Positions 36,758 to 46,622 of a stretch of 64,000 bases of DNA are shown one piece after another (positions within the stretch are counted from its first letter, which is position 1; the number at the start of each line of letters is the position of its first letter). The DNA is taken from the NCBI RefSeq assembly GCF_002845275.2, contig NZ_CP088149.1:1279501-1343500 (forward strand). The letters run 5' to 3'. The notes beneath the pieces were generated by a model, which had not been told where the DNA came from, made no database searches, and worked only from the letters and a program-made list of their open reading frames with translations. The stretch comes from Pseudomonas sp. S06B 330. Lineage in GTDB: Bacteria > Pseudomonadota > Gammaproteobacteria > Pseudomonadales > Pseudomonadaceae. The position numbers and the translations under genes are program-made.

Positions 36758-38377
36758 TCAGGCCGCCACTTCGCTGTTAGGCTCGAAGCTGTCTGCCCGG
36801 GCCATCTGCCACATCCGTGAATAGAACTCACCACTGATCTCACCACCGAGCAGTTCACCGGGCTTGAGGAACACGTGCATCTGCGAAAACAGCTTGATCT
36901 CGGTGGCCGAGACGCGCCGCACCAGGTGCTTGGCTTCCAGTTGCGACGGGTGGTCGAGCCCGGCAGCAGCAAGCATTTCGGCCAGCGCCTTGAGCGTGCT
37001 GTGGTGGAAGTTGAATACCCGCTGGGCCTTGTCTGGTACCACCAGGGCGCGCTGGCGCAGGGCATCCTGGGTGGCGACGCCGGTCGGGCATTTGTTGGTG
37101 TGGCAGCTCTGTGACTGGATGCAACCGATGGCGAACATGAAGCCGCGTGCCGAGTTGGCCCAGTCGGCACCGATGGCCAGGACACTGGCGATGTCGAAGG
37201 CACTGACGATCTTGCCGCTGGCGCCGAGTTTGATCTTGTCGCGCAGGTTCAGCCCCACCAGGGTGTTATGCACGAACAGCAGGCCTTCACGCAGGGGCAC
37301 GCCAATATGGTCGGTGAACTCCACTGGCGCAGCACCCGTGCCGCCTTCCTTGCCATCGACGACGATGAAGTCCGGCAGGATCCCGGTTTCCATCATGGCC
37401 TTGGCGATACCCATGAATTCCCAGGGATGGCCCAGGCAGAACTTAAAGCCCACCGGCTTGCCACCTGAGAGCTCACGCAATTGGGCAATGAACTGCATCA
37501 TTTCGATCGGCGTGGAAAAGGCGCTGTGGCGTGAAGGCGAAATGCAGTCTTCACCCATCATCACCCCGCGGGTCTCGGCGATCTCGCGAGTGACCTTGTG
37601 TTTGGGCAGGATGCCGCCGTGGCCGGGTTTGGCGCCCTGGCTCATCTTGATCTCGATCATCCGCACCTGCGGGTTGCGGGCCTGTTCGGCGAAGCGTTCG
37701 GGGTCAAAACGCCCGTCGGCGGTGCGACAGCCAAAGTAACCGCTGCCCAGCTCCCAGGTCAGGTCGCCGCCGTGTTCGCGGTGATAAGGGCTGATGCTGC
37801 CTTCACCCGTGTCATGGGCAAAGTTACCCAGTTTGGCGCCCTGATTAAGTGCGCGAATGGCATTGGCACTGAGCGAGCCAAAGCTCATCGCCGAGATGTT
37901 GAAGATCGAGGCTGAATACGGCTGGGTGCACTGCGGGCCGCCGACGATCACCCGAAAGCTCGCCGGATCGCTCAACGGCGCTGGGCGCATGGAGTGGCCG
38001 ATAAATTCGAAGCCCGATTGATAGACATCGATCAACGTGCCAAAGGGTTTGTCGGACGCCTCATTCTTGGCTCGGGCGTAAACCAGTGAGCGTTGCGCAC
38101 GGGAGAAGGGCAAGGCATCACTGTCGGCTTCGAGCAGGTACTGGCGGATTTCCGGGCGAATACCTTCGACCAGGTAGCGAATGTTGCCGAGGATCGGGTA
38201 GTTGCGCCGTACGGCGTGACGGCTTTGCAGCAGGTCGAACAGTCCGATCAGACTGAGTACCGCGGTGGTCAGGGTGAATGGCCACAGCCATTCGTGTTGG
38301 ACAAACGGCAGGCTCGCCAGGGTGAACAATACGCAGGCGGCAAAAAAGGCATAACGGCTGAGAAGTGACAGGCTCAT
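36758..38377 (-). CDS. FMN-binding glutamate synthase-like protein, membrane anchored
   Basis: 539 residues from the ATG at 38377 (AAGGAA upstream); the frame runs 27 codons further without a better start. Two membrane segments (about 7-25 and 30-48) precede a domain equal to the FMN/synthase part of GltB: ISAMSFGSLSANAIRALN, EIKMSQGAKPGHGGILP, DGKEGGTGAAP. A cysteine cluster in CIQSQSCHTNKCPTG would hold a 3Fe-4S centre. The amidotransferase domain is missing, so it is not the classical enzyme. The reaction is unknown; a membrane-bound oxidoreductase is likely. Confidence 0.88.
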   Translation of the reverse strand: MSLSLLSRYAFFAACVLFTLASLPFVQHEWLWPFTLTTAVLSLIGLFDLLQSRHAVRRNYPILGNIRYLVEGIRPEIRQYLLEADSDALPFSRAQRSLVYARAKNEASDKPFGTLIDVYQSGFEFIGHSMRPAPLSDPASFRVIVGGPQCTQPYSASIFNISAMSFGSLSANAIRALNQGAKLGNFAHDTGEGSISPYHREHGGDLTWELGSGYFGCRTADGRFDPERFAEQARNPQVRMIEIKMSQGAKPGHGGILPKHKVTREIAETRGVMMGEDCISPSRHSAFSTPIEMMQFIAQLRELSGGKPVGFKFCLGHPWEFMGIAKAMMETGILPDFIVVDGKEGGTGAAPVEFTDHIGVPLREGLLFVHNTLVGLNLRDKIKLGASGKIVSAFDIASVLAIGADWANSARGFMFAIGCIQSQSCHTNKCPTGVATQDALRQRALVVPDKAQRVFNFHHSTLKALAEMLAAAGLDHPSQLEAKHLVRRVSATEIKLFSQMHVFLKPGELLGGEISGEFYSRMWQMARADSFEPNSEVAA

Positions 38378-38495
38378 ACGGGTTCCTTGCGATGGCACGG
38401 TCAGGCTCAGGGCCTGGACAATCCCCGACCTTAGCCCGGTTGGGCGCGCCAACGCCACCCTGTAAACATGAAGCTTTGCCGTGGATCAGGCGGAG

Positions 38496-38510
38496 CGAAA
38501 ATCATTCTCA
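38496..38510. promoter_or_regulatory. Possible Fur-like site
   Basis: CGAAAATCATTCTCA matches the 7-1-7 Fur core TGATAATNATTATCA at 11 of 14 specified positions by eye. It lies between lhr and the FMN protein gene, ~120 bp upstream of the latter on the same strand. Could be chance. Confidence 0.25.
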
Positions 38511-38513
38511 TGG

Positions 38514-41500
38514 CTAAAGCCCAGGGGCACGGATCAATCGATCGCGCAGTTCGCCCTGCTGTGCCGGCATTACGCCGGGTTCGTAGTGAAGGGCCCCGGC
38601 AAGCAGGCTGGCGACGGGCACGCCATCGCGGTAGAGCACGCGGTTGGTGCTCAGGGCCGGTACTTTATTGCCTGGCAACAGGGTGCCGACCAAGTTCAAC
38701 GGATCGCTGGCGCTAATGGCGATCAGGTCGGCGTCCAAGGGACGCCGGCGCACTTCACGCATTAACGCCACCGCTTCCGGCAGGGCGAATTGTTCGCCAG
38801 CCAGGCCGCTGATAAAGCGCCCGCCACGGATTTCGCCACGGGCTTCCAGGCGGTGGTAGCAACGCAGCAGTTCGCGCCAGCTGGGCAAACAGTCGGCCTC
38901 GCGCTCCAGCAGTCGCCAGCAGATAACGCCATAACGGCGCAGCAAGATGCGGGCGATGTGTTCGAGGTGATCATCGCGGTTATCGGCTGTCGAGGTTTTG
39001 CGCAGCAGGGCCCAGCGTCCGGCGTCGTCCATGCCGCCGAACAGCGCACCGCGCCCACGGCGCGGGCTACGGCCCTGACGTTTACTGGCCGGGGTGATCA
39101 GTGCACGCAGGCCGGCGAAGCTGTCGGCGCTGACCAGGCCGGCCGCGACCAGCGCTTGCAACGCGTTTTCCAGCTCACTGGGTAGCAGGTGAGCGTCATG
39201 CACCAGTTCGTCGAAAAACAGCGCACCGTGCTCGCTCAGGGCGCTGTGAGCCCGTTGTGCGCGCAGACTCAGTTCGCTGCTATCCAAGGCGGGGCTCAGT
39301 GCCCGCCATAGGCCGAGGCGAGGACGCGGCACGATGACCAGCGGGGTGCTGCGCAGTGTAGTGGTGGCGGCACTGGGGGCCAGGCGGGTCCAGGCATATT
39401 TGCCGGCGCGGCAGGCTTCATCCAGCCAGCGCGGGCTGTAATCCTTGAGCCGGGTCGGTAGCAGGTCGCTTTCCCAGGCTGCCGCTGCTGCCGGAAAGCC
39501 TTCGAGCAGATCCAGGGCCGCGCTCAATGCCGGCTGGCCCTGCAATCGGGTAGCAGGCGATAGATGCTGCCAATCGAACAGAAAGCGCATGAAATCCTGC
39601 AGGCTGACCGGTTCGATCTCCCGACGCAGGCGCTTGATGGTGTAACGATGAATGCGTGCCAGCAGGTGACGTTCACACCATTGCAGTGTCGACTGAGCGC
39701 TGAGGAAGTATCCGCGCATGACATAGCCTTCAGCTTCCAGGCGAGCCAGTGCCTGTTCGGTATCAGCAGCGGGCAGTTGCAGTGGGGCGGCGATCTGCGC
39801 GGTGGTCAGGGGGCCGAAGCCACTCAGGCGTGCGCGCAACAGTTCAACCAACGCTGCGTCGGCATCCAGAGGCTGCTCAAAGCCTGGCAACGCCGGTAGG
39901 TCCGGGATTATCCGGGCCCGGTGAAACACGGCACGTAGCAACACTAGGCGCTCACGTGCCAGCCACAGGGACTGGCCTTCAGCCAATTGCAAACGGCAGG
40001 CACGGCCTTGGTGTTGCAGAGCCTCAAGCCAGTCCTGCCAGCGGCTGTTGGCTGAGGCTTCGGCCTGGCTGATACAGGCCAGGCTCATCAGCGCTTCGTG
40101 CATTTCATCGCTACAGGTTGGAAGTGGCCAAGCCTCTGCTTGCACTGCAGCAATGGCCTCGGGGTCAAGGGCCCCCAGGTCATCGCTGTTCTGAGTCTCG
40201 TTCCAGCGTCGATTGAGCACCGCCTGGGTACGCCGTTCTTCCAGCGGTGCATCGTCGAGAAAGGTATACGGGCGCGCATTGAGTATCGCCGAGGCCAGCG
40301 GTGAAGGGGCCGACAGGTCACGACTGATCAAACGAATCTGGCCTTGTTCGATGCGCCGCAGCAAGGCCAGCCAGCCCTCACAGTCCATCGCTTCGTGCAG
40401 GCAATCGTCGAGGGTTTGCTCGATCAGCGGGTGATCCGGGATCTGCCGTTCACCGACAAGGTTTTCCAGGCAGGCAATCTGGTCAGGGAAGACTGCGGCG
40501 ATCAGGTCCTCGCTTTTCATCCGCTGGATCTGTGGGGCCACTTTGCGCCCGCCGACAAAGCGCGGCAGGGCCAGGGCGACACCGGCGTTCCAGCGCCAAC
40601 GAACGCCGAACAGTGGTGCATCGAGCAGGGCCTGGATCAGGATGGACTCGGCGTTATTGCTCGACAGGTAGCGCCACACATCATCCAGGCTAAAGCTATG
40701 GCTGGCTGACAAGGACAGGACGATGGCATCTTCGCTGGCTGCCGCCTGCAGTTCAAAATTGAAGGTACGACAGAAGCGCTTGCGCAGTGCCAGGCCCCAG
40801 GCGCGGTTGATCCGGCTGCCAAAGGGCGAGTGGATGATCAATTGCGTGCCGCCGGACTCATCGAAGAAACGTTCCATGATCAGTGTCTGTTGCGAGGGCA
40901 GGGCGCCGAGGACCTGACGCGTACGGGCCAGGTAGTCGAGCAACTGTTCAGCACTGTCCATACCGAGGCCAATCTGCTCCCGCAACCAGGTGAGCGCGTC
41001 CTGCATCTGGCCGCGAGGCTCGCTCAAGCGCCGATCAACTTCGCCTTGCAGACGGGCGACTGCGAACGACAATTCATCGCTGCGCCCCGGTGCTTCGCCC
41101 AGCCAGAAGGGAATGCTCGGCGGCAAGCCCTTGGCATCCTCGACACGCACCTTGCCGCTTTCCACGCGCAGAATGCGATAAGAGGTATTGCCCAATTGGA
41201 AGATGTCGCCGGCGATGCTTTCCACGGCAAAGTCTTCGTTGACGCTGCCGATGTTCAAGCCCTGGGGTTCGAGCAGCACCGCATAGTCGGCGTTGTCGGG
41301 AATGGTGCCGCCGCTGGTTAGTGCGGTCAGCTGGCTGCCGCGGCGTCCGCGTAAGCTGCGGGTGACTGCATCGCGATGCACGTAGGCGCTGCGCACACCC
41401 TGACGGCCATTGAAGCCCTCGCTGAGCATGCGCAGCAGGGCCTGGTAGTGCGCCGGGTCCAGCTCGGCGTAGGGCATGGCCTGGCGCAGGCAATCGAACA

Positions 41501-42803
41501 GCGCCTGTTCCTGCCAGGGCTGGCAACTGACTTCGGCAACGATCTGCTGGGCCAGCACATCCAGCGGTGCGCGGGGTATCTGCAGCAGGTCCAGTTCGCC
41601 ACGGCGCACACTGTCGAGCAGGGCCGCACATTCGATCAGGTCGTCCCGTGACAGCGCAAACAGACGACCTTTGGGCGTGCCCTCGACTTGGTGCCCGGCA
41701 CGTCCGACTCGCTGTAGAAAGGCTGCGATCGAACCGGGTGAACCGATCTGGCAGACCAGATCGACTTCGCCGATATCAATCCCCAGTTCCAGGGCGGCGG
41801 TGGCCACCAGCACCTGCAACTCACCGCGCTTGAGACGCTGTTCGGCATCCAGGCGGTGTTCCTTGGCCAGACTGCCATGATGCGCGGCCACCGCCTGAGC
41901 GCCCAGGCGTTCGCTCAAGTGCCGAGTCAAACGCTCGGCCAGGCGCCGGGTGTTGACGAACACCAGAGTGGTGCGGTGTTCGCGGGCCAGCGCTGCCAGG
42001 CGGTCGTAGACCAAGTCCCAGACATCAGTAGCCATCACGGCGCCGAGCGGAACGGGCGGCACTTCCAGGGCCAGATCACGGTTGCGGGCATGGCCGATGT
42101 CGACGATCGCACAGTCACGGCCATGGCCTACCAGAAATTCGGCGACCCGTTGCACCGGTCGTTGCGTGGCTGACAGGCCAATTCGCCGCAGCGGTCGGCC
42201 ACACAGAGCTTGCAGTCGCTCAAGGCTGAGCGTTAGGTGACTGCCGCGTTTGTTGCCGGCCAGGGCGTGAATTTCATCGACGATCACCGTGTGCACGTTG
42301 GCCAGGCCTTGGCGCCCGGAGTCGGAGCCGAGCAGCACATACAGTGATTCAGGGGTGGTCACCAGAATATGCGGCGCCTGGCGGCGCATGGCGTTGCGTT
42401 CCTTTTGCGGGGTATCGCCGCTGCGCACCGCGGTGCGGATGGCCAATGGCTCATGGCCTTGTTCTGCCAGCGCTTCATTGATGCCTGCCAGCGGCGCTTG
42501 CAGGTTGATCTGGATGTCGTTGGACAGCGCCTTGAGGGGCGAGACATAGACCACCTGGGTCTGGTCGGGCAGGTGGCCGCTGGCCAGGCCTTGTTCGAAC
42601 AGTTCGTCGAGGATTGCCAGGAACGCAGTGAGCGTTTTGCCTGAGCCTGTGGGCGCCGCCACCAGCAATGACTGACCGCGGCGAATCAACGGCCAGGCTT
42701 GCGCTTGAGCGGCGGTCACCGTCGGAAAGCGGTGCTGGAACCAGGCGCGCACGGCGGGATGGAAGGCAGCCAGTTCCGGGTGATTCTGGGCGGGCAGGTT
42801 CAT
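38514..42803 (-). CDS. lhr: Large helicase Lhr (DEAD/DEAH superfamily 2)
   Basis: 1429 residues, the full-length Lhr. Motif I is APTGSGKT (about 50-57), motif II is DEIH in HTVIVDEIHALAGNKRGSH, motif VI is QRVGRAGHQ. The core is followed by winged helix and beta-barrel domains and the long Lhr C-terminal half (ARIHRYTIKRLRREIEPV, ARILLRRYGVICWRLLERE), which in related bacteria carries uracil-DNA glycosylase activity. It translocates 3'-5' on ssDNA and unwinds RNA:DNA hybrids in DNA repair. Transcribed away from the Nudix gene. Confidence 0.95.
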   Translation of the reverse strand: MNLPAQNHPELAAFHPAVRAWFQHRFPTVTAAQAQAWPLIRRGQSLLVAAPTGSGKTLTAFLAILDELFEQGLASGHLPDQTQVVYVSPLKALSNDIQINLQAPLAGINEALAEQGHEPLAIRTAVRSGDTPQKERNAMRRQAPHILVTTPESLYVLLGSDSGRQGLANVHTVIVDEIHALAGNKRGSHLTLSLERLQALCGRPLRRIGLSATQRPVQRVAEFLVGHGRDCAIVDIGHARNRDLALEVPPVPLGAVMATDVWDLVYDRLAALAREHRTTLVFVNTRRLAERLTRHLSERLGAQAVAAHHGSLAKEHRLDAEQRLKRGELQVLVATAALELGIDIGEVDLVCQIGSPGSIAAFLQRVGRAGHQVEGTPKGRLFALSRDDLIECAALLDSVRRGELDLLQIPRAPLDVLAQQIVAEVSCQPWQEQALFDCLRQAMPYAELDPAHYQALLRMLSEGFNGRQGVRSAYVHRDAVTRSLRGRRGSQLTALTSGGTIPDNADYAVLLEPQGLNIGSVNEDFAVESIAGDIFQLGNTSYRILRVESGKVRVEDAKGLPPSIPFWLGEAPGRSDELSFAVARLQGEVDRRLSEPRGQMQDALTWLREQIGLGMDSAEQLLDYLARTRQVLGALPSQQTLIMERFFDESGGTQLIIHSPFGSRINRAWGLALRKRFCRTFNFELQAAASEDAIVLSLSASHSFSLDDVWRYLSSNNAESILIQALLDAPLFGVRWRWNAGVALALPRFVGGRKVAPQIQRMKSEDLIAAVFPDQIACLENLVGERQIPDHPLIEQTLDDCLHEAMDCEGWLALLRRIEQGQIRLISRDLSAPSPLASAILNARPYTFLDDAPLEERRTQAVLNRRWNETQNSDDLGALDPEAIAAVQAEAWPLPTCSDEMHEALMSLACISQAEASANSRWQDWLEALQHQGRACRLQLAEGQSLWLARERLVLLRAVFHRARIIPDLPALPGFEQPLDADAALVELLRARLSGFGPLTTAQIAAPLQLPAADTEQALARLEAEGYVMRGYFLSAQSTLQWCERHLLARIHRYTIKRLRREIEPVSLQDFMRFLFDWQHLSPATRLQGQPALSAALDLLEGFPAAAAAWESDLLPTRLKDYSPRWLDEACRAGKYAWTRLAPSAATTTLRSTPLVIVPRPRLGLWRALSPALDSSELSLRAQRAHSALSEHGALFFDELVHDAHLLPSELENALQALVAAGLVSADSFAGLRALITPASKRQGRSPRRGRGALFGGMDDAGRWALLRKTSTADNRDDHLEHIARILLRRYGVICWRLLEREADCLPSWRELLRCYHRLEARGEIRGGRFISGLAGEQFALPEAVALMREVRRRPLDADLIAISASDPLNLVGTLLPGNKVPALSTNRVLYRDGVPVASLLAGALHYEPGVMPAQQGELRDRLIRAPGL

Positions 42804-42973
42804 CGCCTGTTTATGCGGCCAACAGGCGCGGGTTGCAAGGTGCGTTCGTCAGACCGCGTTGACGCCATCGCCAGCAGGACCGGCTCTCACAGATGACGTG
42901 CTTGCGGGGGATGCGATTGTGCCGCGCTCGACAACATGTGATCCTTGCGCGCTTTCTCCGTTGCGAGCCTTCC

Positions 42974-43387
42974 ATGAGCAAAACCATCCGCATCGCCGCC
43001 GCTCTTCTGCTCGATCCCCAAGGCCGGACCTTGTTGGTGCGCAAGCGTGGCACCCAGGCTTTCATGCAGCCTGGCGGCAAGATCGAGGCTGACGAGCAGC
43101 CCGTCAATGCCCTGGCCCGTGAACTGTTCGAGGAACTGGGGCTGCAGATCGACCCGCAGGACGCCGAGTACCTTGGCCAGTTCAGCGCCTCGGCCGCCAA
43201 CGAGCCGGGTTTCGAGGTCCAGGCCGAGTTGTTTCAGGTACACACCGCAATGCTTGTTGAGCCCGCTGCCGAGATCGAAGAAGTGGTCTGGGTTTCGGCC
43301 CGCAAGCAACTGACGCTCGAGTTGGCACCGCTGACGCGGGACTTGATTCTGCCCCTGTACCGGCGCTTAACTAGCCAACCTGCCTGA
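42974..43387 (+). CDS. Nudix hydrolase
   Basis: 137 residues from ATG 42974. The Nudix box GGKIEADEQPVNALARELFEELG fits G-x5-E-x7-RE-U-x-EE-x-G-U across residues ~35-57. Hence it hydrolyses a nucleoside diphosphate linked to another group, needing a divalent metal. Substrate not readable; 8-oxo-dGTP or sugar nucleotides are possibilities. The reading frame is open further upstream but without a good start. The LysE exporter gene follows 24 bp later. Confidence 0.88.
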   Translation: MSKTIRIAAALLLDPQGRTLLVRKRGTQAFMQPGGKIEADEQPVNALARELFEELGLQIDPQDAEYLGQFSASAANEPGFEVQAELFQVHTAMLVEPAAEIEEVVWVSARKQLTLELAPLTRDLILPLYRRLTSQPA

Positions 43388-43411
43388 CCCTCCATTTGCA
43401 AAGGAATGCCG

Positions 43412-44050
43412 ATGATCCCCGCTCATGAATGGCTGCTGTTCACCGGCGCGGCGTTGTTGATGGTCCTCACCCCGGGGCCGAACATGATCTATCTGATCTC
43501 CCGTTCGATCTGCCAGGGACGCATGGCTGGAGTCACCTCGCTGGTTGGGGTGGTTGCCGGATTTCTGGTGCATATGACGGCCGCGGCGGTGGGCCTGACA
43601 GCCTTGTTCATGGCCGTTCCCCTGGGTTATGACCTGCTCAAGTGGGCGGGTGCTACTTATCTGTTATGGATGGCCTGGCAAGCGGTCAAACCCGGCGCGC
43701 GCTCGCCGTTCGAGGCCCGTGAGCTGCCCCCGGACTCACCGGCCAAGCTGGTGATGATGGGCTTTTTGACCAGCGTGCTGAACCCGAAAGTGGCAATGTT
43801 CTACCTGTCGATCCTGCCGCAGTTCATCTCCCCCGAGCATGGCTCACTGCTGGCGCAGAGCCTGATGCTGGGACTGACCCAGATTACTGTGAGCTTTTCG
43901 GTCAACCTCTTGATTGCGCTGTTCGCCGCCGGGCTATCGGCCTGGTTCGTGCGCTACCCGCTGTGGCTGATGGTCCAGCGCTATGTGATGGGCTTTGTCC
44001 TTGCGGGCCTGGCGCTGCGCCTGGTACAGGAGCAGCGCAAGCTGGCCTGA
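43412..44050 (+). CDS. LysE/RhtB family amino acid exporter
   Basis: 212 residues from ATG 43412, with AAAGGA eight bases upstream (the ATG at 43406 is too close to it). About six membrane segments. LTPGPNMIYLISRSICQG near the N-terminus and FLTSVLNPKVAMFYLSILPQF are the LysE family signatures. Exports an amino acid or derivative, type unknown. It sits after the Nudix gene and converges with metR; the stop codons are three bases apart. Confidence 0.9.
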   Translation: MIPAHEWLLFTGAALLMVLTPGPNMIYLISRSICQGRMAGVTSLVGVVAGFLVHMTAAAVGLTALFMAVPLGYDLLKWAGATYLLWMAWQAVKPGARSPFEARELPPDSPAKLVMMGFLTSVLNPKVAMFYLSILPQFISPEHGSLLAQSLMLGLTQITVSFSVNLLIALFAAGLSAWFVRYPLWLMVQRYVMGFVLAGLALRLVQEQRKLA

Positions 44051-44053
44051 GGC

Positions 44054-44971
44054 TCAACGCACCGCGCTGACCCCGTCAAGGGTGGAGAACGAGGTGTCCT
44101 TGGCAGTCAGGAGGAAATCACGCATGTACGGCGCATCGAGCATGTCAGTGCGCACAGCGGCATACAGGGTGGCAAACAAGCCTTTCTCACCCAGACGCTT
44201 ACCCTTCACATAGCCACGCGAGCTGTACTCGTGCAGGGCCCAGTGCGGCATGCCGCAGACACCACGGCCGCTGGCCACCAGTTGCATCATCATGACGGTC
44301 AGCTCTGCGGTGCGTACCTGCGCGGGTTCAACGTCAGCAGGCTCGAGAAAACGGGTGAAGATATCCAGGCGATCGCGCTCCACCGGGTAGGTGATCAGCG
44401 TTTCGCTGGCGAGATCGTCGGCGACGATGTAGGGCTTGTTCGCCAACGGGTGCTGGTTGGCCACCGCGAGCATGGCTTCGTAGGTGAACAGCGGTACATA
44501 GGTCAGGCCGGCCAGGTCCAGCGGGTCGGAGGTCACCACCAGGTCGAGGTCACCGCGGGCCAGCGCGGGCAATGGTGCAAAGGCAAAACCTGAGGCCAGG
44601 TCGAGCTCGACCTCTGGCCAGGCGTCGCGGAACTGGTCGATGGTCGGCATCAGCCACTGGAAGCAGCTGTGGCATTCGATGGCCATGTGCAGGCGCCCGG
44701 CGGTGCCTCCGGCGAGGCGGGCAATGTCACGCTCCGCACCCCGCAGCAGTGGCAGGGTGGCATCGGCCAGTTGCAGCAGGCGCAGGCCCGCGCTGGTGAA
44801 ACGGATTGGCTTGGTCTTGCGCATGAACAACTGCATGCCCAAGCGCTCTTCCAGCTCTTTGAACTGATGGGACAGGGCCGACTGGGTCAGGTGCAGACGT
44901 TCTGCGGCTTCTACCAGGCTGTCGGCTTCGCGCAGGGCGTGCAGGGTTTTGAGATGGCGAATTTCCAGCAC
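44054..44971 (-). CDS. metR: LysR-type regulator MetR
   Basis: 305 residues. The N-terminal HTH (MLEIRHLKTLHALREADSLV, LHLTQSALSHQFKELEERLG) and the effector domain with AIECHSCFQWLMPTIDQFRD match MetR, the homocysteine-responsive activator of methionine synthesis genes. Homocysteine acts as co-regulator. None of its usual targets (metE, metH) is adjacent; the divergent gene is a secreted hydrolase 276 bp away. Confidence 0.88.
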   Translation of the reverse strand: MLEIRHLKTLHALREADSLVEAAERLHLTQSALSHQFKELEERLGMQLFMRKTKPIRFTSAGLRLLQLADATLPLLRGAERDIARLAGGTAGRLHMAIECHSCFQWLMPTIDQFRDAWPEVELDLASGFAFAPLPALARGDLDLVVTSDPLDLAGLTYVPLFTYEAMLAVANQHPLANKPYIVADDLASETLITYPVERDRLDIFTRFLEPADVEPAQVRTAELTVMMMQLVASGRGVCGMPHWALHEYSSRGYVKGKRLGEKGLFATLYAAVRTDMLDAPYMRDFLLTAKDTSFSTLDGVSAVR

Positions 44972-45247
44972 GACGGTGCTCCATGAACAGAATTTGAGAT
45001 TAGCGCGAATTTATTGAGTTTGTCTCATGTTGTTCTGTCTGTCGACAAGAGCGCCTTCTTTTATAAAAAGCGGGAAATGCAGGCAACTGTCTTAACTGGC
45101 CGGTGGTCGGGGAACTGCCTCACGATAATCCATGGCGCTGACCGTTGAGCGAGTGTCATCAAACGGTCACGGTTTTGTGGCAGCGCGCCCGCATGAAAGT
45201 CATCAGACTCTCGCTCTACTGGGGATTTGCATTCTGGTGTTTCTGTC
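44972..45247. other. Divergent intergenic region metR / hydrolase
   Basis: Contains AT-rich promoter-like stretches near 45000-45070 and a weak PHO-box match, GTGTCAT-CAAA-CGGTCAC, at 45153-45170 (11 of 14 positions of CTGTCAT-N4-CTGTCAT). No other site is recognised. Confidence 0.3.
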
Positions 45248-46243
45248 ATGCGGGCTTTTTGCTTTTTTCTGGCGCTGATCTGCGCCGCCTTACCTTCTTT
45301 TGCAGCGGGACGTTGCGATGCCAACGTGCCGACCGAACACGTTGAGCTGGCACAGTTGAACCTTGCTTATCAAAGCATCGGTCGCGACGCAGACCCTGCG
45401 CTGTTGTTGGTCATGGGCCTGGGTGGTCAGTTAATCCACTGGCCTGATGAGGTGGTGGTTGCCTTGTGCCAACAAGGCTTTCGAGTGATCCGCTACGACA
45501 ACCGCGACGTAGGCCTGAGCACCTGGAGTCAGGCTCCGGCCACTGCCAACCTGACGTATCAGGTCGTGCGTTTCAAGCTTGGGCTCTCGGTAGAGGCGCC
45601 TTATAGCCTCAATGACATGGCTGAAGATGGCTTGGGGTTGATGGACGCCCTGCAGATCGAACGCTTCCACGTGCTCGGCGTGAGCATGGGCGGGATGATT
45701 GCTCAGCATATGGCGGCACTTGCTCCGCAGCGAGTCGAAAGCCTGACGTTAATCATGTCCAGTTCCGGCGCTCAAGGCTTGCCGACGCCCAGCCCGGCCT
45801 TGCTGCAGTTGCTGGCCAGGCGCGAGGCGCCAAACCGTGAAGTGGCCATCGAGCAGCAGGCCGACTTGTTGGCCGCGTTAGGCAGCCCGCAGGTCAAGGA
45901 GGATCGTCAGGCATTGCTGCAACAAGCGGCGCAATCCTATGACCGGGCCTTTAATCCAGAGGGGGCTGAGCGTCAGATCATGGCGATTCTTGCCGAACCG
46001 AGCCGGGTTGCATTGCTCAATCGCCTGCAGGTGCCGACGCTGGTGGTGCATGGCACCGCCGATCCGCTGTTGCCGGTGATGCATGGTGTACACCTGGCGG
46101 CGCACATCCAGGGCAGTCAGTTGAAACTGATTCCGGGCTTGGCTCATCGATTCCAGGAACAGTACAAGGGGGCGTTGCTGGGGGCGGTGTTGCCTTATTT
46201 GAAGACGCAGCGGCTGACGGATACCCACCTGGCGGTGTATTGA
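45248..46243 (+). CDS. Secreted alpha/beta hydrolase
   Basis: 331 residues from ATG 45248; earlier start codons would place residues ahead of a clear signal peptide ([20 protein letters not shown]). The fold shows the oxyanion loop [14 protein letters not shown], the nucleophile elbow GVSMGG and a late [12 protein letters not shown] with acid and a terminal His (GLAHRF). Such enzymes cleave esters, lactones or haloalkanes; here in the periplasm or outside. Substrate unknown. It lies alone between metR and glpM. Confidence 0.85.
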   Translation: MRAFCFFLALICAALPSFAAGRCDANVPTEHVELAQLNLAYQSIGRDADPALLLVMGLGGQLIHWPDEVVVALCQQGFRVIRYDNRDVGLSTWSQAPATANLTYQVVRFKLGLSVEAPYSLNDMAEDGLGLMDALQIERFHVLGVSMGGMIAQHMAALAPQRVESLTLIMSSSGAQGLPTPSPALLQLLARREAPNREVAIEQQADLLAALGSPQVKEDRQALLQQAAQSYDRAFNPEGAERQIMAILAEPSRVALLNRLQVPTLVVHGTADPLLPVMHGVHLAAHIQGSQLKLIPGLAHRFQEQYKGALLGAVLPYLKTQRLTDTHLAVY

Positions 46244-46262
46244 TCGCGGGGCTGCACTGCGC

Positions 46263-46598
46263 TTAGTGCAGCCTCACCCAGATACTGACCAACACCGTCG
46301 CCGCCACCAGCCACGCCACTGCCGCCAGCGCCAACGACAGCTCCAGGCGCATGCGGTCGACCAGCACATACAGGGCTGCCAGGTAGACGAAGTAGGGAAT
46401 GATCGACCACATGCCAAACAGGATCGTGGTCTTCAAGTCCTCAAGCGAGCGGCCCTTGCCGACGATATAGTGGGCAATCAAGGCAAAGGTCGGAAACAGC
46501 GGGACCAGCCCGGCGATGTAATAATTGCGGGTTTTCGCCAGGGCGGCAAGGATCACTACCACCGCTGCGCCCAGGCAGGCTTTGAGTATCAGGTCCAC
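46263..46598 (-). CDS. glpM: GlpM family inner-membrane protein
   Basis: 111 residues with four membrane segments: [58 protein letters not shown] and [17 protein letters not shown]. This matches GlpM, which in P. aeruginosa lies next to glpD and affects alginate production; mechanism unknown. In this window the acidic amino acid locus and the NEL protein separate it from glpD. Confidence 0.88.
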   Translation of the reverse strand: MDLILKACLGAAVVVILAALAKTRNYYIAGLVPLFPTFALIAHYIVGKGRSLEDLKTTILFGMWSIIPYFVYLAALYVLVDRMRLELSLALAAVAWLVAATVLVSIWVRLH

Positions 46599-46622
46599 GT
46601 GTTTTCTCGCGGTAGAGGTCGG

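Noticed and set aside
44972..45010. TGAACAGAATTTGA as a MetR box
   Set aside because: The right arm does not complete the TGAA-N5-TTCA palindrome.
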